Shown here one piece after another: positions 1-4,593 of a stretch of 5,834 nucleotides of DNA; position 1 is the stretch's first letter; every line of letters starts with the position of its first letter. The position numbers and the translations under genes were made by a program. Below the pieces are notes generated by a model. That model did no database searches. It saw only the letters and a program-made list of their open reading frames with translations, and was not told where the DNA came from. Source of the DNA: Campylobacterota bacterium (lineage in GTDB: Bacteria; Campylobacterota; Campylobacteria; Campylobacterales; Sulfurovaceae); the NCBI GenBank assembly GCA_022600655.1, contig JAHZJZ010000112.1, positions 1 to 5,834 on the forward strand. The letters run 5' to 3'.

Positions 1-25
1 AATCAAATATGAAATGGAATCTTAG

Positions 26-157
26 GTATTTTTATGGCCAAACTTAAGAAAAACCCCAAAAAAATTAAACACTGTAACTAAACAAGTTGTTGCTAAACCA
101 GCTAGTACAAGAAAAGTAACTACTCCACCTGTATACAAAACTGTAAAAATTCAAGAG
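26..157 (+). other. upstream in-frame continuation of the repeat protein; gene 5'-incomplete or disrupted
   Basis: The frame of the following gene stays open leftward from 157 to 26 and meets a TAG at 23-25. Residues encoded from about 53 onward (TPKKLNTVTKQVVAKPASTRKV) are clearly the same repeat family as the downstream protein: they align with APAKYNKVSKRVVAKPATTRTV encoded 270 bp later. Between 26 and 52 the predicted residues (VFLWPNLRK) no longer resemble the repeats. There is no ATG, GTG or TTG in this frame between 26 and 157. The real gene therefore began further left and has been interrupted, or the first ~50 bases are poor-quality or misassembled edge sequence. No signal peptide is visible in any frame here. 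Confidence 0.6.
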
Positions 158-543
158 ATGGTTGCACCTGCAACTACAAGAACCGTACCAGTTCCAGCTA
201 CTTATAAAACTGTTACAAACAAAAAGAAAGTACAAGATGGTCAATACTCTTGGTCAGATGCTAGTGGTAAAAATGCAAGAAGTCGTGCAACAAACCAATG
301 TAATAGAATCTGTTTAACAGCTGCACCAGCTAAATACAATAAAGTTTCAAAAAGAGTTGTTGCTAAACCAGCTACTACAAGAACTGTTAAAACTCCAGCT
401 AAATATACAACTGTAAAAGTTAAAAAACTAATTCAACCTGCAAGTGAAAAAAGACAATCTATTCCAGCTACATATAAAACTGTAACTAAGAAAAAGAAAA
501 TCTCAGAAGGTTATGCTAAATGGGTACCAATTGTTTGTAAATC
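71..543 (+). repeat. tandem 270-bp (90-residue) supermodules of 23-residue repeats
   Basis: Matching coding units start at 71, 140 and 209, and again exactly 270 bp later at 341, 410 and 479. Units one and two are 69 bp (23 residues) each, of the form TV-x-K-x-x-x-x-x-PA-x-x-x-x-x-x-x-P-x-x-Y-K. The third unit is longer (132 bp in the first copy) and carries KKK, a Gly, a Trp and one or two Cys. The DNA at 86-103 recurs identically at 356-373, and 140-148 recurs at 410-418. The second copy's third unit is shorter and runs into the C-terminal domain near 540. Confidence 0.8.
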
Positions 544-730
544 TAGTATGACTTCAACAACAATTAGAACTGTTCAACAAGCACTTAAAACAAAAGGATA
601 CTATAACGGTCCAATCGATGGTGTTTGGGGTTCTTCATCTAGATCTGCTACTAGAGCATATCAAAAAGCTAACGGATTACCAGTTGCTGGTCTATCTGTT
701 GCTACTATGGAGTCTTTAGGTCTTTATTAA
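158..730 (+). CDS. repeat-rich peptidoglycan-binding protein, C-terminal part
   Basis: This appears to be a cell-envelope protein that would anchor to peptidoglycan through its C-terminus. Residues about 136-188 form a PG_binding_1 (PF01471-type) domain: VQQALKTKGYYNGPIDGVWG followed by SATRAYQ and GLPVAG, the usual three-helix pattern ending in MESLGLY. Residues 1-130 are basic Thr/Pro/Lys repeats (PATYKTVT, KPATTRTV) with cysteines at 48, 52 and 127 and tryptophans at 32 and 122. The ATG at 158 is only the first in-frame Met. It lies inside a repeat and has no convincing ribosome-binding site, and homologous repeat continues upstream to about 53, so the true protein is longer and starts left of the window. 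The domain call is secure; the role of the repeat region (spacer or wall contact) is inference. Confidence 0.8.
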   Translation: MVAPATTRTVPVPATYKTVTNKKKVQDGQYSWSDASGKNARSRATNQCNRICLTAAPAKYNKVSKRVVAKPATTRTVKTPAKYTTVKVKKLIQPASEKRQSIPATYKTVTKKKKISEGYAKWVPIVCKSSMTSTTIRTVQQALKTKGYYNGPIDGVWGSSSRSATRAYQKANGLPVAGLSVATMESLGLY

Positions 731-748
731 TAGACTCTCTACACTCTA

Positions 749-777
749 CTTAGAAAAGGGGTTTTCTCTTTTCTAAG
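749..777 (+). terminator. stem-loop after the peptidoglycan-binding gene
   Basis: A perfect 10-bp stem CTTAGAAAAG / CTTTTCTAAG (749-758 with 768-777) encloses a 9-nt loop, starting 18 nt after the stop codon. No clear U-tract follows (CCCTTATATCC), so it may be a weak intrinsic terminator or an mRNA 3'-end stabilising hairpin. From 778 to about 800 I see nothing else. Confidence 0.55.
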
Positions 778-848
778 CCCTTATATCCACTCTTTTAACC
801 TATTTCAACTTCTTAATTCAACTTATTTTAAACTTCAACTCAATATAC

Positions 849-880
849 TTGACAAACAAATTTATAGACCAACATTGGTC
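849..880 (+). promoter_or_regulatory. putative promoter and palindromic operator of the BI-1 gene
   Basis: A perfect -35-like TTGACA lies at 849-854, but no good -10 sits 17 bp downstream (871-876 reads AACATT); TATAGA at 863-868 is too close. Across the expected -10 region is a perfect inverted repeat, GACCAA-CA-TTGGTC (867-880), 17 bp before the ATG. Its position over the polymerase contact region suggests a repressor operator, or a small 5'-UTR hairpin. I do not recognise the motif. A strong Shine-Dalgarno AAAGGA (887-892) follows, 5 nt before the ATG at 898. Confidence 0.4.
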
Positions 881-897
881 AAACTGAAAGGATATAT

Positions 898-1593
898 ATG
901 GCTCTTTATGATAGAGATTATAATAACAATACTATAGATACAGGGTATGCTCATGAAAGAGAAGGTGCATCAGTTGCCTTTATGAAAAAGACATATCAAC
1001 TTCTAGGTGCAAGTATGGTAGCTGCTGCTATTGGTGCTTATCTTACTATGCCATATGCAGCTGTTGTACAGCAATACAAATGGTTTATATTTGGAGCAGA
1101 ACTATTAGTTCTCTTTTTTGGACTAAGTTTTTCAAGAAGTAAACCAGGACTAAACCTTGGAATGTTATTTCTATTTACATTCTTAACAGGTGTTTCACTG
1201 GTACCTCTTCTAGCATCACTCATTGGTATGGGTAATGGTGCGGTCATTGGTAATGCATTCTTGATGACTTCTGTACTTTTTGGTGCATTAAGTCTATTTG
1301 CAATTAACTCAAAGAGTGACTTCTCTAGCTGGGGTAAACCACTATTTATTACACTAATTGTAATCATTGTAGCATCACTGGTTAACTACTTCTTTTTACA
1401 AAGTCCTATTATGCACATTGTAATTACTGCTGGTATTTTACTACTCTTTTCTCTGTTTACCATTTATGACACACAAAATATTGCAAATGGTGCTTATGAC
1501 TCAGAGGTAGATGCTGCTGTTTCACTTTATCTTGACTTTTTAAATATGTTTACGGCTATTTTACAACTTTTAGGTATTATGGGTGATGACTAA
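898..1593 (+). CDS. Bax inhibitor-1/YccA family membrane protein
   Basis: This is an inner-membrane protein of 231 residues with about seven hydrophobic segments (roughly 35-55, 62-78, 87-109, 116-135, 149-167, 171-189 and 208-227), the BI-1/YccA (TMBIM, PF01027) topology. A hydrophilic N-terminus of about 30 residues precedes them. Family landmarks are visible: TGVSLVPLL (97-105), FGALSLFA (128-135), FTIYDTQNI (187-195) and YLDFLNMF (211-218). Asp191 and Asp213 fall where the family's paired pH-sensing aspartates are expected; in Bacillus YetJ these gate a Ca2+ leak. E. coli YccA is an FtsH-interacting relative, so either ion leak or protease modulation is possible and neither is proven here. 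The start is supported by AAAGGA 5 nt upstream. Its stop codon overlaps the start of the downstream ThiD2 gene, implying co-transcription and coupled translation. Confidence 0.9.
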   Translation: MALYDRDYNNNTIDTGYAHEREGASVAFMKKTYQLLGASMVAAAIGAYLTMPYAAVVQQYKWFIFGAELLVLFFGLSFSRSKPGLNLGMLFLFTFLTGVSLVPLLASLIGMGNGAVIGNAFLMTSVLFGALSLFAINSKSDFSSWGKPLFITLIVIIVASLVNYFFLQSPIMHIVITAGILLLFSLFTIYDTQNIANGAYDSEVDAAVSLYLDFLNMFTAILQLLGIMGDD

Positions 1594-2011
1594 TCAGTCC
1601 CAATCTTTGGAGGAGTCTCCTTCAAAGATTGACCGACTTATTGATGCAAACTTAAACCGTCTAAAAGAGGGGCTACGAGTTATTGAGGATATATGCAGAT
1701 ATATTCATGATGATAAACAACTTACCTCAACCATAAAAAACTTACGACATCAACTTCAACTCTCTTATAAAATTGAACGTCTAAAACACCGTAATATTGA
1801 ATCTGACATACAAAAAGCATCAACCAAAAGTGAACTCTCAAGAGGCAATTTACAGGAGTTGATTATTGCAAACTTTTCTAGAGCTCAAGAATCAGGACGA
1901 GTACTTGAAGAGGTACTAAAACTTCAAAGTATAGAAGAATCAGAACGTTTTAAAACCATTCGATACACACTCTATGGTTTAGAGAAAGAGTATTTTGAAA
2001 AATATCTTTAA
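1586..2011 (+). CDS. stand-alone ThiD2-type HMP-phosphate kinase
   Basis: This 141-residue soluble, largely helical protein resembles the ThiD2 domain (PF17792-type), often found fused to the N-terminus of ThiE and sometimes mis-annotated as thiamine-phosphate pyrophosphorylase. ThiD2 phosphorylates hydroxymethylpyrimidine phosphate to the diphosphate in thiamine synthesis. Visible hallmarks are IDANLNRLKEGLRVIEDICRY (around 19-39), LRHQL (53-57), SELSR (82-86), NFSRAQESGRVLEEV (96-110) and FKTIRYTLYGLEKEY (122-136). No TIM-barrel ThiE domain follows, so it should not make thiamine phosphate by itself. The start is ATG at 1586, overlapping the preceding gene by 8 nt (ATGACTAA); an in-frame GTG directly before it (1583) is the alternative. 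A weak TAGG lies at 1571-1574. The family call rests on remembered motifs, so the kinase activity is inferred. Confidence 0.75.
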   Translation: MTNQSQSLEESPSKIDRLIDANLNRLKEGLRVIEDICRYIHDDKQLTSTIKNLRHQLQLSYKIERLKHRNIESDIQKASTKSELSRGNLQELIIANFSRAQESGRVLEEVLKLQSIEESERFKTIRYTLYGLEKEYFEKYL

Positions 2012-2014
2012 ACT

Positions 2015-2716
2015 TTATGTAGTAGCTTTAATAAAAAGAACTTCAAACTCCAAATAGTCATAAGGGTAATCTTTCATTAATTTTTTCATCTCTTTGTACC
2101 CTAACTGTTTTTCTCCTCCACTAACCCCACTTTTTTTAATATACTGAAACATCTCACGAACACTATTAAATGAAAGCTTATAAGAGACTGTCTGAAACTC
2201 TGCATTATAATACTTATCTATAATAGTAACCATCTCTTTAATAGTATAAATAGGTGATTCTACATTTGCCAACTGATGCAGTGTTCGAAATGTATTTGAA
2301 GTGAACATCGCAAAGTAAAACTCATGTGATAATTTGCTTATCTCTTTTAATGTTAGTTCCAAATCACTACTCCACTGCAGTGCAGATGATGAGAGAATAA
2401 CATTACTCTTAGAGACTTTAAGGTTTTTAAAGTTTATAGGACTATTAAAATCAAAACAAATTTTTTGTAAAGCAGGAGAAACAGGGTGAATATCAAGCAT
2501 CTTTTGAGAAAAATCAAGAGCCAAAAACTTATGAAACTCTATCTTTCGTGCGAGTATATTTTTATATACAGCTCCACTACCACAACCTATGTCAACAACC
2601 ATATCATAACTATCACCATCGACCATAGCAACCAATTTTTTGGCAACCTCAGCTTGTATAATATTGTGAGACTCATATTGGTTTGCGAACCGTGAAAACT
2701 CTTGTACTATCTTCAT
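2015..2716 (-). CDS. bioC: SAM-dependent methyltransferase, BioC-like (malonyl-ACP O-methyltransferase)
   Basis: This 233-residue class I methyltransferase has SAM motif I VDIGCGSG at 41-48 and the motif II acidic residue in LALDFS (65-70, Asp68). BioC-like landmarks are the N-terminal FSRFANQYESHNIIQAEVA (7-25), SALQW (111-115), FTSNTFRTLHQL (138-149) and a Ser-Phe-Asn-Ser-x-Arg plus IKKSGVSGG stretch (182-201). BioC methylates the free carboxyl of malonyl-ACP/CoA to start pimelate synthesis for biotin. No other bio gene is in the window, so a different substrate is possible; the methyltransferase fold itself is certain. The start at 2716 has a modest AGG about 6 nt upstream (TAGGTCGTT before the ATG). 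It is divergent from secG and ends 3 nt from the convergent ThiD2 gene. Confidence 0.75.
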   Translation of the reverse strand: MKIVQEFSRFANQYESHNIIQAEVAKKLVAMVDGDSYDMVVDIGCGSGAVYKNILARKIEFHKFLALDFSQKMLDIHPVSPALQKICFDFNSPINFKNLKVSKSNVILSSSALQWSSDLELTLKEISKLSHEFYFAMFTSNTFRTLHQLANVESPIYTIKEMVTIIDKYYNAEFQTVSYKLSFNSVREMFQYIKKSGVSGGEKQLGYKEMKKLMKDYPYDYLEFEVLFIKATT

Positions 2717-2749
2717 AACGACCTATTTATCTCAGTTTCAATTAGTTTA

Positions 2750-2774
2750 GGGTATAATCGCCGAAATTATACCC
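2750..2774. promoter_or_regulatory. symmetric divergent promoter of bioC and secG
   Basis: A perfect 9-bp inverted repeat, GGGTATAAT (2750-2758) and ATTATACCC (2766-2774), is separated by 7 bp. Each arm contains a consensus TATAAT: 2753-2758 on the plus strand, pointing to secG, and 2771-2766 on the minus strand, pointing to bioC. Predicted start sites would leave leaders of about 45-50 nt on each side. No good -35 is visible for either, which fits the poorly conserved -35 of Campylobacter/Helicobacter sigma-70 promoters. The two -10 boxes are so close that polymerase at one should block the other. Confidence 0.65.
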
Positions 2775-2776
2775 AA

Positions 2777-2796
2777 TTTGGAAGCATAATTCCAAA
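2777..2796. promoter_or_regulatory. second inverted repeat in the secG leader
   Basis: A perfect 7-bp inverted repeat, TTTGGAA-GCATAA-TTCCAAA (arms 2777-2783 and 2790-2796), lies just downstream of the predicted secG transcription start and 7 nt before its Shine-Dalgarno. On the other strand it covers the region where the bioC -35 would be. It could be an operator controlling bioC, or a 5'-UTR hairpin in secG mRNA. I do not recognise a known regulator's consensus; it does not look like the BirA operator (TTGTAAAC/GTTTACAA). Confidence 0.5.
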
Positions 2797-2812
2797 GTTT
2801 AAAGAGGAAACA

Positions 2813-3136
2813 ATGATATCAACCCTAATAGTTGTTCAAATTGCCTTAGCTATCGCTATTATTATTACTGTGTTATTACAAAAAAGTTCAAGTATCGGTC
2901 TTGGAGCTTATAGTGGTAGTAATGAGTCTATGTTTGGAGCGAAAGGTCCAGCAAGTTTTTTAGCAAAAGCAACTTTTGTACTAGCACTACTTTTTGTGAT
3001 TAATACCCTAGCTATGGGATATCTATACAATCAAGATAAAAATAGTTCAGTAGCTGATACCATTTCAACTACCACATCGGTACCAACTACAACCGCTGCT
3101 ACCCCAACTGTTGATACAAACAGCTCTTCAAAATAG
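2813..3136 (+). CDS. secG: protein translocase subunit SecG
   Basis: SecG is the small non-essential partner of the SecYE channel in the inner membrane and assists SecA-driven export. The 107-residue protein has TM1 at about 3-22 ending in LLQKSSSIGLG (21-31), a conserved loop with MFGAKGPASFLAKAT (40-54), and TM2 at about 51-72, the standard SecG layout. The C-terminus (about 76-107) is a low-complexity Ser/Thr/Pro/Ala tail. The start at 2813 is chosen because GAGGA (2804-2808) sits 4 nt upstream and the family motif starts directly with the hydrophobic helix. The frame is open back to an ATG at 2702, but that would place the start inside bioC and before the promoter. A strong hairpin follows the stop. 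Confidence 0.92.
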   Translation: MISTLIVVQIALAIAIIITVLLQKSSSIGLGAYSGSNESMFGAKGPASFLAKATFVLALLFVINTLAMGYLYNQDKNSSVADTISTTTSVPTTTAATPTVDTNSSSK

Positions 3137-3140
3137 TTCC

Positions 3141-3169
3141 TTTAAGTTAGAGTTCTACTCTAACTTAAA
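3141..3169 (+). terminator. strong hairpin after secG
   Basis: A perfect 13-bp stem TTTAAGTTAGAGT / ACTCTAACTTAAA (3141-3153 with 3157-3169) has a 3-nt loop and begins 4 nt after the secG stop. The stem is AT-rich and is followed by CAATCATCTT rather than a run of T, so termination may be partial. Because the arms are symmetric and T-rich, it could act in either direction. It separates secG from frr-pyrE. Confidence 0.6.
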
Positions 3170-3249
3170 CAATCATCTTATATCACACTTCATATTTAAC
3201 AATAACACTATCTCAAACACATTTTCAAGCAAAAAAGGGTAAAATTCCA

Positions 3250-3277
3250 TTACGAATACCTAGACATACACTATAAT
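3250..3277 (+). promoter_or_regulatory. promoter of frr-pyrE
   Basis: A consensus TATAAT (3272-3277) lies 32 bp before the frr ATG, with a weak -35-like TTACGA at 3250-3255 (16-bp spacing). The start site would fall near 3284, giving a leader of about 25 nt that contains the Shine-Dalgarno TAAGGA (3297-3302). A less likely TAAAAT lies at 3240-3245. Confidence 0.55.
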
Positions 3278-3309
3278 GTGATTGGTATAACCTCAATAAG
3301 GACATCATA

Positions 3310-3867
3310 ATGCTAAATGAAATCTACGACCATACAAAAGAACAAATGGAAAAAAGTATAGAGGCTCTAAAAAGAGACTTCTCTACACTTAGAACAGGTA
3401 AAGTAACAACCAATATTGTTGACCATATTAAGGTGGACTATTATGGTACACCAACAGCACTTAACCAAGTGGGTAATGTAATTGCTACAGATGCAACAAC
3501 TATCTCTATTACCCCATGGGAGAAAACCATGTTAGCCCCTATTGAAAAAGCTATTCAAGAGGCAAACATAGGAGTAAACCCTAACAATGATGGAGACTTT
3601 ATTAAACTCTTCTTTCCTGCTATGACCAGTGAACAGAGACAAGAGATTGTAAAACAAGCTAAAGGTATGGCAGAAAAAGCTAAAGTAGCTATTAGAAATA
3701 TTAGAAAAGATGCTAACGATAAAGTTAAAAAGCTTGAAAAAGATAAAGAGATTAGTGAAGATGACTCAAGAAGAGGTCAGGATGAAGTTCAAAAAATCAC
3801 AGATACTCATGTTGCAAATGTTGACAGTACGCTTTCAAATAAAGAAGCTGATATTCTGAAGGTTTAA
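3310..3867 (+). CDS. frr: ribosome recycling factor
   Basis: RRF works in the cytoplasm with EF-G to split post-termination ribosomes and is essential in bacteria. The 185-residue length is the family norm. The helical domain I is formed by residues about 1-30 and 105-185, and the beta domain II by about 31-104. Conserved stretches are LRTGKV (27-32), VDYYGTPTALNQV (42-54), ITPWEK (67-72), IEKAIQEANIGVNPNNDG (78-95), AIRNIRKDAND (127-137) and SEDDSRRGQDEVQKITD (149-165). Lys31 replaces the more common Arg of the LRTGRA motif, as I recall for other epsilonproteobacteria. The start has TAAGGA 7 nt upstream. pyrE begins 5 nt after the stop, so the two are co-transcribed. Confidence 0.97.
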   Translation: MLNEIYDHTKEQMEKSIEALKRDFSTLRTGKVTTNIVDHIKVDYYGTPTALNQVGNVIATDATTISITPWEKTMLAPIEKAIQEANIGVNPNNDGDFIKLFFPAMTSEQRQEIVKQAKGMAEKAKVAIRNIRKDANDKVKKLEKDKEISEDDSRRGQDEVQKITDTHVANVDSTLSNKEADILKV

Positions 3868-3872
3868 TAGAG

Positions 3873-4481
3873 ATGGATGTAGAAGGAATATATAAAGAAG
3901 CTGAAGCACTGTTAGAGGGTCATTTTATCCTCTCTAGTGGTAATCACTCCAACCGATACCTACAGAGTGCTAAAGTTTTAGAAGACCCTAAAAGGGCTTC
4001 TATTTTAGCAGAAGCATTAGCAAAAATGATACAAGAGAGTGATATAGAGATTGATACAGTCTGTGCTCCAGCACTTGGTGGTATTTTAGCAGGTTATGAA
4101 CTTGCTCGTGCATTAGATGTTCGCTCAATTTTTGTAGAGAGAAAAGAGGGTTCAATGGAACTTCGACGTGGTTTTGAAGTTAAAAAGGGTGAGAACATTC
4201 TAATCTGTGAAGATATCATTACCACAGGTGGTTCAGCGATGGAGGCTGCCAAAATCATTGAAGAACTTGGTGCAAATGTAGTAGCATTTGCCTCACTTGC
4301 AAATCGAGGTTTTTGTCAACGTCAAGGAAGTCAAATAAGCCCTAAAAGTGAATGTAAACTCCCAACTAATAAACCACTTTTTGCACTCGATGACTTTACT
4401 TTTGAGATGTATACACCAGAAGAGTGTCCTATGTGTAAAACAGGTAGTCAAGCTATCAAACCAGGTAGTCGTAACGCTTAA
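3873..4481 (+). CDS. pyrE: orotate phosphoribosyltransferase
   Basis: PyrE joins orotate to PRPP to give OMP, the fifth step of de novo pyrimidine synthesis, in the cytoplasm. The 202-residue protein has the N-terminal hood GHFILSSGNHSNRYLQ (16-31), a CAPALGGILAGYELA stretch (64-78), the FVERKEG loop (87-93) and the PRPP-binding signature ILICEDIITTGGSAMEA (109-125, with the acidic pair E113/D114). The C-terminus ECPMCKTG...IKPGSR (184-200) marks the Thermus-type (TIGR01367-like) subgroup, whose members carry this CPxC tail. The start at 3873 follows frr by 5 nt. GAAGG at 3858-3862, inside the end of frr, serves as a distant (10 nt) Shine-Dalgarno, which favours translational coupling to frr. 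Confidence 0.94.
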   Translation: MDVEGIYKEAEALLEGHFILSSGNHSNRYLQSAKVLEDPKRASILAEALAKMIQESDIEIDTVCAPALGGILAGYELARALDVRSIFVERKEGSMELRRGFEVKKGENILICEDIITTGGSAMEAAKIIEELGANVVAFASLANRGFCQRQGSQISPKSECKLPTNKPLFALDDFTFEMYTPEECPMCKTGSQAIKPGSRNA

Positions 4482-4487
4482 TACTCT

Positions 4488-4504
4488 TGGAGCTTTATGC
4501 TCCA
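4488..4504 (+). terminator. short stem-loop after pyrE
   Basis: A 6-bp GC-containing stem TGGAGC / GCTCCA with a 5-nt loop begins 7 nt after the pyrE stop. The sequence after it (CCCTCCTTAAAAACTTTTC) is not a clean U-tract, so this is a weak or partial terminator candidate. Confidence 0.4.
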
Positions 4505-4531
4505 CCCTCCTTAAAAACTTTTCACATTTAA

Positions 4532-4559
4532 TTTACAAAACTATGTTATACTATATAAG
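4532..4559 (+). promoter_or_regulatory. promoter of the OmpA-type lipoprotein gene
   Basis: TTTACA (4532-4537) and TATAAG (4554-4559) are spaced 16 bp apart. An alternative is an extended -10 TGTTATACT at 4544-4552. Either would start transcription about 25-35 nt before the ATG at 4594. The Shine-Dalgarno AGAAGGA (4579-4585) is strong. Confidence 0.45.
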
Positions 4560-4593
4560 AATCTATAAAAAATAAAAAAGAAGGAAAATAGAT

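Noticed and set aside
1038..1367. 109-codon open frame on the minus strand inside the BI-1 gene
   Set aside because: It is fully antisense to a clear membrane-protein gene, has no ribosome-binding site and resembles no family.
2486..2695. 69-codon plus-strand open frame antisense to bioC
   Set aside because: It is a shadow of the methyltransferase coding strand with no family features.
2702..2812. Longer SecG start giving 37 extra residues
   Set aside because: It would begin inside bioC and upstream of the TATAAT at 2753-2758, and the extra residues do not resemble SecG. The ATG at 2813 has a Shine-Dalgarno.
4293..4575. Open frames on both strands over the end of pyrE
   Set aside because: They overlap the conserved CPxC tail of PyrE in other frames and lack ribosome-binding sites and family similarity.
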